Origin: Zychaea mexicana
Taxonomy: Eukaryota > Mucoromycota > Mucoromycetes > Mucorales > Lichtheimiaceae
DNA length: 64,000 nt
Direction of reading: 5' to 3'
Assembly: GCF_025766255.1 (NCBI RefSeq)
Contig: NW_026516738.1
Span: 1-64,000, forward strand
The position numbers and the translations under genes are program-made. The notes beneath the pieces were generated by a model. The model was not told where the DNA came from, searched no databases, and saw nothing but the letters and a program-made list of their open reading frames with translations. Positions 21,793-31,639 of this stretch are shown here, one piece after another (position 1 is the first letter of the stretch; the number at the start of each line of letters is the position of its first letter).

Positions 21793-23409
21793 TTACTCAG
21801 TGGCGTCGAATTTGTTGTCGTCGCTTGAGTCTTCACTTTGCTGCTGCTGGGGATTGTGCTTCGAGGCCGAGGCACCCGATGGTGTGCTGATAGGCGGCGT
21901 GAAGGCGGAATCCGAACCTCCTGCTTCCGACGGAAGCGGTTGGGTAGCATCCTGGGTCAATGCATCCACTTCGTCCGAGCAGAGTATCATGTCTTCTATT
22001 TCATCCTTATCAGTTTCATCGGAGGATGATTGAGATGATGATTCATCGTCTGTTGGGGGTGTGAATTATTCGTCTGAGGTATCCGTGTTGTCGCTGAGCG
22101 GTTCCTCGGTGACCATGGGTACATGTTTAGGCTGGGAACTTCGACGTTTTGAGTTCCCTTTGGGTTGTTGCTTTGGTGTGGCCTCGTTGACCTTCGAGTG
22201 TAGCTGAGCCTGGTTTTCACGCTCTTGTTCACAATTCGGGTTTGGAATGGTAATCGTCGTTTTGTCCAAAGCTGACTTCGAGTGAACATTATGAGAGCGA
22301 TGATCAGATTGTGTATCACTTAAATGTTGAGCTGGTGGATGCGATTGTTGGGTTTTGGTCTTCTTTGGACCTTTGCTGGTTGTCGTCGACTTTATTGGCG
22401 ATGCTGAACCAGTCGTCGTCTTTGATTGTTTGCGCGGGAGTGCGTTGTGTGGATGATCGCATTCTCTCGCATAGTGACCGATCATTCCACAGTTGAAGCA
22501 TTCTGGTTGAACGCGGCTTGGACATTGTTTCAGAGTGTGGTCTTGGGAGTGACAGTATCGGCAGTAATCACCCATGGATTGCCAAGTAGCGTAAAAAGAC
22601 CGTTCTCGGCCTTGCACGAGACCGAAGTCGACCTTGTGGGTGAGGGGCTTGTACGACTCTGGGGTGGTGTTCTTAGATTTCATGAGCACTGCGTATCCTT
22701 TACCCTGGAACCAACCACCCTCTACAGAGCGGTATAATCCAAGTTGCAACACGTGTCCGAATTGGGTAAGTGTTTGGCGCAACAAGACCTCCAGCTCATA
22801 CATTTTGACGCCTGTAGGCAGTTTTTCGAGTTGTACTATGGTGAGATCGTGTTCCGGAGGGAGCGATCTGACAGCCGGGAAGTGAACATCACCGACGGTA
22901 ACGCCCTTTTCCAGTGCCAGGTTGCAGATGTCCTCGTCTGCAAAAGTCATCTCATATAGGACTTGTTTCTTTTCGCGATGGTGGATGAGACCTATGGCCT
23001 CATCCCAGTTATCAAACGTTTCTCGAGCTGTTCGGAAAAACGCGTCCTCTTTGACTGAGCGTGTCGACATATCAAAGAAAACACTGTATTCTTCCGTTCC
23101 TCGACGAAGTAAATGGGATGCGATTGGTTGACCGTCGGCTGCCATGCTGCCAAGTGTCATTTTTACATCTTCAGGGACGTATTCGTTAAGCTGGGTTATC
23201 AGACGACCTCGACTGATTTCCGGACGTTTTTGGGTAACTGCTTGAGCATAGGTTCGTTTTGGATGTGTTGGTGGATTTTCCTTGGGTTGGTTGGAGTCAC
23301 CATCAGGAGTGACCCCAGGCACTTTTTGAAGGAATCGGGAAGAGCCATGGGAGCTATTATGATATAAAGCTCCACAAAGTTTATGCCGGAGCGGTACCTC
23401 AATTATCAA
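21793..23409 (-). pseudogene. LINE ORF1 (zinc-knuckle nucleic-acid-binding protein), one stop
   Basis: Open from ATG 23407-23409 to a TAA at 22066-22068. The same frame then stays open for another 91 codons to 21793, so this is one ORF of about 538 codons with a single nonsense change. Two CX2CX4HX4C knuckles lie at residues 283-296 (CRYCHSQDHTLKQC) and 304-317 (CFNCGMIGHYAREC), as in retroelement RNA-binding proteins. The region after them is Ser/Thr/Lys-rich and probably disordered, with an acidic end (EDSSDDNKFDATE). It would coat the element RNA in the cytoplasm. Confidence 0.88.
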
Positions 23410-23826
23410 AAACTTCTAGTTGCTTCTGCTGACATCAGTCCGGAATACAAGCGTGACCAATTTATATATTGAAAGACATCAACATGTTGCTAAGAACGAT
23501 TATCGGACCGATTCGGTTATCTTTTTTCTTCCATATACAGTTGTAAAGATTGAGAATAGCTCATGATTATCTGTGCTGCAGTTCTGCATACAAATTTACT
23601 GATTTAGAAAGTTGCGATTTCCATATACATAATTTTTTTTGAGTGTGGGATATAATAATGGTTTTAAAACGTTCGTCTATCGCTATGCTGACCGGAATGG
23701 AACAAATCTCGATTTTTTTTAGTCTTTACTTACTACATACGTGATACATGTTGAGGTTCTACACTATCTATATGTATTTGAATATGATACTGGGAGGAAA
23801 ATCGGATACCAAAACACATTCATCAT
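23410..23826. other. Intergenic, LINE 5' flank
   Basis: No gene recognised. It may include the LINE 5' untranslated region; no boundary is visible. A short plus-strand frame at about 23658-23744 (MVLKRSSIAMLTGMEQISIF) could be an exon of the membrane protein next to it but has no clear splice link. Confidence 0.3.
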
Positions 23827-24171
23827 TTGCATGATTGCAATGTCAGTTTGTGTCTTGGCCATATGGATTTCAACTTACAATATGGAACCTCGGTGGCCTT
23901 TTCTCTTGTAGCTGGTCTTGTTTATGGAACTACTTTACGCTCAGCAAGTGTCCTAACACATTATTTAATAATGTATTTTTTTTTCGTAAATGCTGTTGGT
24001 ATAAAAAAAGCTGGTCCTAAAGCCTTCCGCGTTGCAGGAATGGAGAAGTGTCCGGTTGAAGTAAGCATCAGCATGCTGTTCTTATTAACTGCCATTATAG
24101 GACCGATTGTTGTAAGCTTTGCCGAATCTAGTGACAATATTTATATGCGTTCCTTTACTGCATTTTGGTAG
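23827..24171 (+). CDS. Hypothetical membrane protein
   Basis: A 114-codon plus-strand frame ending at TAG 24171. Three hydrophobic segments: about residues 22-36 (VAFSLVAGLVYGTTL), 46-59 (LIMYFFFVNAVGI) and 80-99 (VSISMLFLLTAIIGPIVVSF), separated by a basic loop (KKAGPKAFR). This suggests a small multi-pass membrane protein or the last exon of a larger one. The N-terminus is uncertain: an alternative frame from an ATG at about 23831 runs to an AG acceptor at 23909. It lies next to a dead LINE and may itself be decayed. Family not recognised. Confidence 0.35.
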   Translation: MHDCNVSLCLGHMDFNLQYGTSVAFSLVAGLVYGTTLRSASVLTHYLIMYFFFVNAVGIKKAGPKAFRVAGMEKCPVEVSISMLFLLTAIIGPIVVSFAESSDNIYMRSFTAFW

Positions 24172-24696
24172 CCGATATAGAATACTGTGTATGCGTAATT
24201 TTTATTATTAATTCTTAAGTTTTGCGTGAATCAAAATATTCTTGCAACAATATGAAAGCAATTGTAGCACCCGTTAATAATCGTACATAAGGTTCAGATT
24301 TATAAATAAAGCAGAGGTAATGAAATTAATGATACAGTTATTATCTCTTTATATGATGATGTTGCAGTAGAAACCATATGTCTCGTAACATGTCACTCTG
24401 TTGCATTATGCTCACTTTGCTTTGTTATTAGAGGTAAGTATCACGTAGCAATATCTACTATATGCCGTTACTAAATGCTGTAACCAATGTAAAAAGAAGC
24501 TTTTTTTGCGTGTTGCTCTAAACTTTGATTAACTAACAAAAAGCATTATAAAACATAACGGTCGCGAGAGAAACAGGATAGAAAAGAGTGAGCATTTCTA
24601 TCTGAATGCTACAATTTTAGCGGCATCTGAAATTGTTCCAACCTTGGACTTAACAGTGGAAGAGGTACTCTGTGAATATTCCTCCCTTTCATCAAA
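24172..24696. other. Promoter and 5' UTR region of RPS18
   Basis: No gene. The AT-rich stretch from 24180 to 24530 gives way to a pyrimidine-containing leader (CCTCCCTTTC, 24681-24690) directly before the RPS18 start, as is common for ribosomal protein genes. No TATA box was recognised. Confidence 0.35.
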
Positions 24697-25690
24697 ATGG
24701 TATGTATTTTTGCACACTGTAGAAATGGAGTGGTTGGAAACAGCAACAATGGATGGATGAAGCAACACACAGATGGATTGATGGATGGATTGATGGATGG
24801 GGTCATCTTGGAGATGTGGATGGAATAATGACCTGGGTATTGTCCCGTTTTCTTAAAGTTGTACTGGTTGTGTTAATCGTTGAACTTATATTCACCATTG
24901 TCCATTTTTTTTATAATTCAAAATTCCATTAGTCGCTTGTAGTTCCCGAGAGGAATCAGGTATGCAAAACAGTACACCCACATCTCCTACGTTCGACACC
25001 GTTATACTATGACGCTTTACGAGAATGAGAAAACCCGTACTCACTCAAGGAACATTTTTTTGTATGTTTTACGATCAACAGTTCCAGCACATTATCCGTT
25101 TGCTCAACACCAACGTTGACGGCAAGGATAAGATTACCATTGCCTTGACCTCCGTCAAGGGTGTTGGTCGTCGTTTCGCTAACGTTGCCTGCAAGAAGGC
25201 TGACATTGATCTTAACAAGAGGTAAAAGTCCAACAAAGAGACACAGGAATTGCAATAGAATATGATTAGCAACAAAGAGTATTAAACAGCCAGTAATATG
25301 ATATAGAGCCGGCGAATTGAGCAACGAAGAATTGGAACGCATCGTCACCATCCTTCAGAACCCTGCTCAGTACAAGATCCCCAACTGGTTCCTCAACAGA
25401 CAAAAGGACGCTGTCGATGGCAAGTACAGCCAGGCCATCTCTAACGGTATCGACACCAAGATGCGTGAGGACTTGGAGCGCTTGAAGAAGATCCGTGCTC
25501 ACCGTGGTCTTCGTCACTACTGGGGTCTCCGTGTCCGTGGTCAGCACACCAAGACTACTGGTCGCAGAGGTAAGTAAGAAAGAGTAAAGGGAGGAGGAAT
25601 GAAGCTATCAAGTGATTTTGACATTTACTTACTAACTAATTATTTGAAACTAAAATAGGCAGAACTGTCGGTGTCAGCAAGAAGAAATAA
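24697..25690 (+). CDS. RPS18: 40S ribosomal protein S18 (uS13)
   Basis: Five coding exons: 24697-24699, 24933-24959, 25082-25221, 25307-25569, 25659-25690; 465 nt, 154 residues, close to the usual 152-156. Exon 1 is only the ATG, followed by GTATGT. Exon 2 encodes SLVVPERNQ, the normal N-terminus. Exon 3 holds [14 protein letters not shown] and [20 protein letters not shown]; exon 4 holds [27 protein letters not shown] and [20 protein letters not shown]; exon 5 ends RTVGVSKKK. All junctions are GT-AG and join in frame. S18 sits in the head of the small subunit near the P-site tRNA. Intron 1 contains GATG-rich short repeats (24751-24800). The gene looks intact. Confidence 0.97.
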
Positions 25691-25694
25691 ACTG

Positions 25695-25780
25695 GTAAGT
25701 TCACGATTACGAATGGTTTTCAAACTTTGTGGCGTTGTGGATGTGTAATGTATAATTAAATTAATTGTATGTGTGTACAG
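25695..25780 (+). other. Intron in the RPS18 3' UTR
   Basis: Four bases after the stop codon a GTAAGT donor (25695) pairs with a GTGTACAG acceptor (ends 25780). A candidate poly(A) signal CAATAAAA lies at 25821-25828. A 3'-UTR intron can expose an mRNA to nonsense-mediated decay or host a small RNA; I see no snoRNA boxes in it. Confidence 0.5.
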
Positions 25781-25849
25781 GTCACTCGCCTTTTGGGCTC
25801 AGAAATTTGTTTCTTTGGATGCAATAAAACCTCAGTATACGGAACTGGT

Positions 25850-27179
25850 TTTTGTCGATTATATTTACATTGTTGCAATGCTGTCAGAATTCTTTCGGGC
25901 TATGTGGATGGTGGAACAACAATGACGGGCGAACAATCAAACGACGCGAATATGTATATGTATATCGTGCTCTTGTTGCTATGTTGAGTCAGCAGGAATG
26001 CTCAGAGTTATCAGGGCTATGAAGAATCGTAAAATTAGTATAGTGGGTTGAGTAACCAGTTTCCCTTCCGGGTAACTCAGAAAAGAATAATCTACATCAA
26101 GAGCGGTATAACCTTACCGCAAAGACACACTCAGACTACCAAACGAGACTCCCTCGGTATCATATATACTGCCAAAACTTTGCACGACCTGAATCTCTCT
26201 CTTTCTCTGCTTACCAACTCTAATGGACAATTAATCTCGCACAAAACGGCCTTCGCAGTGCAGCGCATCTCCTCGCGTGAACAACTGGAATGCAATATGC
26301 CAAATCATCGATAGCCAGCTCAGGAGAAGCAGTGTCAGTAGCTGTGCTAGATAGCAAAAAAGTTACTTGTCGATGGTATCCTTGAAGTTCTGTGCTTTTA
26401 ATGTTAGGCGTGTCGGATATTCCTGTTGACTTCTCGAGAGAACTTTTGCGCAAAAAACAAAGTCTGAATGAAGATCAAACGAACCATTTAATTATCATTG
26501 CAAGAGCCACGACCAGACGTAGGCAGCAAGAGGCCTCGTTGATGCAATGTTCGCAGGGTGAAGGTTGTTATAGATGCCAAAGCACGCAAAAATACGGAAG
26601 CCCCCCGTTAAATCGAGATAAGGGAGAGAAATCGCATATGTGCCCTGGTACAGGATATGGCTGATTACTCCGGTTCAGATGCTACCCTGCTGTTGTCCTC
26701 TCCCAACAGCAGCGGATTCGCTCGCTGCAACACATTCGGTAAATAGATATAACTAAACAGCAAAAGTAACGAGATGATATGACGTGAGTATTAGTTATTC
26801 TGCGTACACATAGATGCTGCTCGGAGACGATCGAAGGCATGAATGCGGTCGAAGACTTCGATTGGCGTTGTCAAGGTTAATGACAGTGTGTTATTTAAGT
26901 ACTGCCAAAAAAAGTATGATACGGCTTTCCGGAGTCTAGAAGGCATGCTTGTTTTCAAGACTTCATAGCGATACATGTATTCGCCCAGTGGTTGATCAAT
27001 ATTTGAAAGAAGGTCGTATCACTATTCCCAGTTTGCAATACATCTCCCAAACAAAATGCAATGCGTAATGGAGTGTAGAAAAAGATGATGTAATGATATT
27101 GATAAAAGAATAGGCGACAAAAAGGATTTATAGAAGAACTTCATGAAAACAACATTTCGAGTGTTTTGACCTTGCTAAC
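25850..27179. other. Intergenic, RPS18 to Helitron remnant
   Basis: About 1.3 kb with no recognised gene. Near-perfect short inverted repeat TGAGTAACC / GGTAACTCA at about 26048-26081. A minus-strand block at 26976-26791 (MPSRLRKAVSYFFWQYLNNT) has protein-like composition and could be a degraded exon of unknown origin. Confidence 0.3.
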
Positions 27180-28320
27180 CCGCGATACTTGAGTTCTCGG
27201 GATCTAGCATGATTCTGATGGATGAACGGGTGCGGACGCGTAACATGGCTACATAGAGTAGACCATGCGTGAAAGGAGGCTCAGGCAAGAAGGAGTGGCC
27301 AACAGTGTTGAAAGCTTGACCCTGTGTCTTATTGATGGTCATTGAAAATGCCAGGCGAACAGGAAATTGCGTGCGGTTTAAATTTAATGGGTGTTACGGT
27401 TGTTTTACGCAACAATGGGAGACGGTGTGAGTGTTATGCGGGGGATCAAGGCGATGTTATGCCGGCATGAGGTCCGGTAGCTATTTCAGCTTCAAGCACA
27501 TATGGTTAAAAAGATCGTACAATCAGCCATGTCCCGTTGCAGAGACCACCTTGGGTGTGCAAGTTTCTCAATAGCATGATTGGGCAACCGACATTTAGTT
27601 TAAGCAAGTGTGGTGGGAGGTCGGATGGATTCATGAAATTGAGCAGCTGGTGTTCAGTAATTTGATCCTCTGGATCATCCACAGTATCGGCGCTCTGGCC
27701 TGGGAAATGGTTGAGTACCAAATTATCAATTGCTGTAATATAAACATACTTTGGAGTCAAGATGGAGCGACTGATGAGGTAATAAAGTTCCACACGTGGT
27801 GCGTTGAGGTTGCCGTAAATTGCTTCTATGATTCATACGTGTTGTAATGTGGCATGAGCATACGATCTGAAGCCGGACTCTGTCATCATTGGTTGGCACC
27901 AACAGCTCACCAACGCGAAGTAAATATTGCGCAAACTCGCGAAGCTCGTTTGCGTCATTGGTGTCTGCAGCTTGTTGGACGCGCGTGTTGGTTTCAAGGT
28001 GGTGGATGATGACGCTGGGCCAAATCGATGAAAGATTTAAGCACTGCTGTACGATCTGCGAGCGCGGCGCATTTGGTATCACAGGAAGGGCCTATTATCA
28101 AATACCTTACTGTGAGTACTACCGCTCTATAGTAAAAGAATGCGAAGTAGAAGAGAGGATACAACATTGGATACCTGGCGAAAGTCAGCACCAAAGACCA
28201 TGATTTTTCCACCAAACGGAACATCGGCAAGCGCGGGATCGTCATCAATTGGGTACTCCTGTATACATACAGTATTGAATACGTTGTTACTTGTATTCGG
28301 CGTGTTTAAAGCGATCACAC
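27180..28320 (-). pseudogene. Helitron PIF1-like helicase remnant
   Basis: Minus-strand blocks in family order but in several frames. Near 28220: PFGGKIMVFGADFRQV (GGDFRQ-type motif III). About 28080-27880: REFAQYLLRVGELLVPTNDD. About 27790-27510: NLVLNHFPGQSADTVDDPED, then SDLPPHLLKLNVGCPIMLLR and GGLCNGTWLIV. About 27350-27180: AFSMTINKTQGQAFNTVGHS, then a GLLYVAMLRV block. These are the helicase motifs of Rep-Hel proteins that drive rolling-circle transposition of Helitrons; cellular PIF1 lacks the NLRNGTRL-type spacing seen here. The Rep domain and element ends are absent. Multiple frame breaks; dead. Confidence 0.85.
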
Positions 28321-28330
28321 TTCCCGGATG

Positions 28331-28535
28331 ATGAAGAATTTCAAGTGAGCTTCATATCGTGTTAGTGACGGTTATCCTCTCGTACTTTTCCTTAATGCGA
28401 TAACCGTCTACTCACAATGTCATGTATTCACTGTAAAACAAAGTTTCTAAACTGGAGGAGCCACATATCTCGGCGCGTCATAAACGTGAGACAGCAATCT
28501 AATTGGATAGAATAAAATGTGTTTTTGTTATGTAC
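28331..28535. other. Spacer upstream of the multi-intron ncRNA candidate
   Basis: Nothing recognised apart from the TATA-like box that follows it. Confidence 0.3.
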
Positions 28536-28545
28536 TATTATATAA
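28536..28545 (+). promoter_or_regulatory. TATA-like box of the ncRNA candidate
   Basis: CTATTATATAA lies about 15-20 bp before a GC-rich start (CCGCGCGGCCGCAGC, 28546-28560) and about 100 bp before the first GTATGT donor (28641). Position and composition suit a polymerase II core promoter; this is inference. Confidence 0.4.
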
Positions 28546-28559
28546 CCGCGCGGCCGCAG

Positions 28560-29900
28560 CAATCATGCGCTCTTCTTCTTCCTCCTCACAACGTTTCTAA
28601 ACCAAGGCTATTACTGGAACGGACTAGAGGATCATAGAGTGTATGTTTTTGATGATGAGTGTAAAGAGAGTATGCAACCGGTTATGAGTACATATGAATT
28701 TCTCAAGATTCGTTTATCTCACTTTCTTTCTTCTTTAACGCAGACCTTCTTCTCGTCTTAACTTGGTCCTTCTTCCCTTCACGCAGGCTCTCAATACCAC
28801 AGAATATCACAAGTACAACTGTAAGTACAGTATAAATAAGTGTGAAGTGTACTTTGAGCTTTTGCATGTGGGTGTGATATACGAAAGACGATCTGAATGT
28901 GACGTGTCTAAAGAAGTGTGTGTACAGCATACAGCCGCTAATGTCATCCTCCTTTCTTTGCTACTACTGTAGGAGTTCTGACTTTTTGATACGGTCGGTT
29001 CGGTTTGGTTTTTGCCACCCATCCTCAAGCACAATTAGCAGCTGTAAGTGCAGTAAGAAAAGGAATGTGAGCATGAGCTGGAGAGAAATCGAGTGTCTAT
29101 TCGGAGCTGATGCCATGGCGTGTCAAAAGTAACTGCACCCTGCTCATGGATTTTATTCTTTTATTTCTACTTCAGGTTCCGCCTCATGCTGGCAGGGTTA
29201 ATCGTGTCCGGTGCAAATAACAGATAGTAAGTATTAGCAAAAAGGGACTTGAACATTGGTATGATCGGTGAATAGGATGGCCTGGGTGTTGGGGATGACG
29301 TGCCAAAGGTGTGCAGTGTGTACAGCAGCGTGACGGGAAAGGATTCCTGACCATGACGTGTGCAGTATGGCAGTCTCTCAAAATTTACTCTTATTCTTTT
29401 TTCAGAATTGGTCGTGCCCTTCTTGCTTTTCCTCTCTCTAACTCAAGACTCTCTCCTTTCAACCCAAGTTTGTCGTAGCAGTAAGTAAAGCTGGAAAGGG
29501 TTTTGGTGCTTGTGTTTGTCTTCGTGTGCCTGAAAAACAGGAAGATGTCTGCCATGACATGTCAAAAAGTTTATTATGCCGTGTACGCAGCTGCTTATAA
29601 ATGTCTTTTTTCTATCAGAAGATGACTCTGCGGTGATTTGTTTGGACTTGGATTGGTTAGACCCCACCTCTCTCTGTCTATATCTTTTCTGTAAAACGAC
29701 AATACAAATGTAAGTATAGCTGGATCTAGCTTGGGATGGAGGAGGATGGCCATGCCGTGGCAAATATAAAGATAGCACAGTGTGTGCAGCTCTCTAATAC
29801 GTAACAAAAGCAAGTTCATTGTGCAGTGAGAAGTAGTCTATCATAGGAAGTCGTCAAAGTTGGATACTGTACATACACATATGAGTAACGTATATTTTAG
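28560..29900 (+). ncRNA. Multi-intron non-coding transcript, possible snoRNA-host-like gene
   Basis: Six regularly spaced GT-AG introns: 28641-28743, 28821-28972, 29044-29175, 29227-29405, 29481-29618, 29710-29826. Donors are GTATGTT once, then GTAAGT or close. Acceptors follow T/C tracts. The short exons (51-91 nt) have no shared open frame. Introns 2 to 6 each contain a related block of the form CCATGNCRTGNCAAA (about 28901, 29112, 29296, 29551, 29750), often followed by GTGTACAGC or a variant. So the unit is a series of diverged exon-intron modules where the introns, not the exons, are conserved. That is the signature of genes whose product is intronic small RNA. Clear C/D or H/ACA boxes were not identified, so the RNA class is open. 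Confidence 0.5.
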
Positions 29901-29930
29901 GGACTAATAAAAAATTTGGCTTCACACATG

Positions 29931-30714
29931 CTGCTGATACTGACGGACGAGTACAACACTTCTCAAGTTCACGCAGGGTGTCAGCAACGGCTAACAAGTA
30001 TTCCGTATGACGGGGAGGTTTGCGGACACAGGTACGTAATAATATAAAATCTGAATGCTATACATAATTCCCACTTTAAGAAGAAGCCCATTTATAACGA
30101 CTTACAGGATCATTTTTACCTGTGTATCCATGCAGAAAAACAAGAGAACGTGCAACGTACTGGGTTTAAGGACCTCAAGGCGGCTTCATTCCAAAGAGAG
30201 GAAGGAAAATAAAGTACTGTCGAGACCAGGATGGCCATTTGCTGAATCCGGCAAGTGACTGTATACAGGCACGCCTACCAATGCCAGGTAAAGGCAAATT
30301 TCTACTAATAAGGTATATAATCAGTAGTTGTGTTCTGCTGTACTAAATTGGCATGGAATACCATAATAGATTGGGGTGATGTGGAAGATTAAAGCTTGTC
30401 ATAACCACCCAGAGCTTTATCCAGAGGTTGTGGTATGTTTTCACCCTTTAAACCCACGAAGGATTCTGCCTAATTATATGCTAAAAGAGTTTTGTTTTCT
30501 CATCTAGATTGTAGACCGGGATAAAAATGCGGCATTGAACATAAGAAGCATAGGTATAGCCTATATGAATAATGATGGACATCCAGACTTTCGACCAGAG
30601 GCATTCCTACCACCAGGTGGAGAGCTCCCTCAACAAGTGCAACTTCAAGAAGATCAAGAAGAACAGGAGGAACCAGAGAACAATATTATAGCATTAGAAA
30701 ATGATAGGAATTAG
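29931..30714 (+). pseudogene. Fanzor/TnpB-like nuclease, C-terminal remnant
   Basis: Three plus-strand coding blocks in family order. 29931-30033 reads LTDEYNTSQVHAGCQQRL, like the RuvC-II/zinc-finger segment DEY.TS..C..C. About 30370-30430 reads ACHNHPELYPEVV before a GTATGTT donor. The last exon, 30508-30714 (acceptor CTAG at 30504-30507), reads IVDRDKNAALNIRSIGIAYM and ends in a Pro- then Glu-rich tail at TAG. DRDKNAALNI matches the RuvC-III DRD.NAA.NI box of TnpB and eukaryotic Fanzor nucleases, which cut DNA guided by an RNA from the element. The zinc-finger cysteines are partly lost and the N-terminal two thirds are missing. I recall Fanzor proteins from Mucorales. Dead fragment. Confidence 0.65.
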
Positions 30715-31249
30715 TCGAAAATTCCACTACGATTGTATCTTGGGGCCAAGAGGACAGTGCTTTTACTCAGCGCGGAAGCCACGGACTCTGGAGTAAGTAC
30801 TAAATCTATTTTCTATGAATCACTAATACACTGTCTACATTTGTGGAAAAATTATTTTGACCAACCTCATTCATGTTACCCAAGCCCAAACTAAAAACCA
30901 CTCAACCCCATACGAAAAAACCTGCCACCTATATACCTCCTAATACCAAAAGATATCCTCCCAAGTGCGAAGAAATAGAAAGCCGACAGCGGTATCGAAT
31001 GCATTGTATATATTGAGTACGCCTTAAAAAATACTTGTTCCTACTCCCACTTATTCCATCATTTCTGCAACCCATTGGGCCACCATAGCCTCTCATAACG
31101 GATGCATAAAGTTTTCTCGATTTATTTCCGCCAGAAAAACATGTGATCTTCTTCTAATCCTTGACGCTATCTACGAGTACGATCCATGTATAAGCCTATT
31201 TGATATACGGAAAGAAAAATGTTGGTATCTTATTTTTCACACAATATGG
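30715..31249. other. Intergenic, Fanzor remnant to tandem repeat
   Basis: Nothing recognised. If a Fanzor guide RNA were encoded it would be expected just downstream of the gene, about here; no obvious element end or conserved structure was seen by eye. Confidence 0.25.
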
Positions 31250-31512
31250 AGGGAATCAGCTACACGGACAAGCTAATTCAATAAACTGTCCATCAAAATC
31301 GCAACGTGGAGTGAACCAGCGTCACTCAGACAAACTAATTCAATAGACTCGTCCTTCAGGGTCGCAACGTGGAGTGAACCAGCGTCACTCGGACAAACTA
31401 ATTAAATAGACTCGTCCTTCAGGGTCGCAACGTGGAGTGAACCAGCGTCACTCGGACAAACTAATTCAATAGACTCGTCCTTCAGGGTCGCAACGTAGAG
31501 TGAACCAGCGTA
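31250..31512. repeat. 63-bp tandem repeat, about four copies
   Basis: Units start at about 31258, 31321, 31384 and 31447 (GTCACTCGGACAAACTAATT, then CGTCCTTCAGGGTCGCAACG, then GGAGTGAACCAGC). The last three are almost identical; the first is more diverged. Whole-unit conservation without spacers argues for a minisatellite. Confidence 0.9.
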
Positions 31513-31639
31513 CTTGAGAGAAAACGAAGAAAAAAAGTATAAACGAACATACACAGCAATGAAACAACATTTTGAAATGGCGTGGTCTAATACATAGTAA
31601 AAAAACAAAATGTCAAACCACAATAATTAATAGAGCGAA

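Larger units (their letters stand above)
18099..23409 (-). mobile_element. Non-LTR retrotransposon (LINE), dead copy
   Basis: Minus-strand element ending in a poly(A) tail, visible as 25 T at 18099-18123 on the plus strand. ORF1 has zinc knuckles. ORF2 has the end of an APE-type endonuclease, a reverse transcriptase, and a C-terminal CCHC knuckle. The layout fits L1/Tad-like clades, but I did not assign a clade. The N-terminal endonuclease region is missing between ORF1 and ORF2. The 5' end beyond 23409 and the target-site duplication were not found. Confidence 0.9.

Noticed and set aside
28744..29709. Exons of the intron-module locus as a protein-coding gene
   Set aside because: Exons of 51-91 nt could not be joined into one open frame; stops appear in every tested combination of exons 2 and 3.
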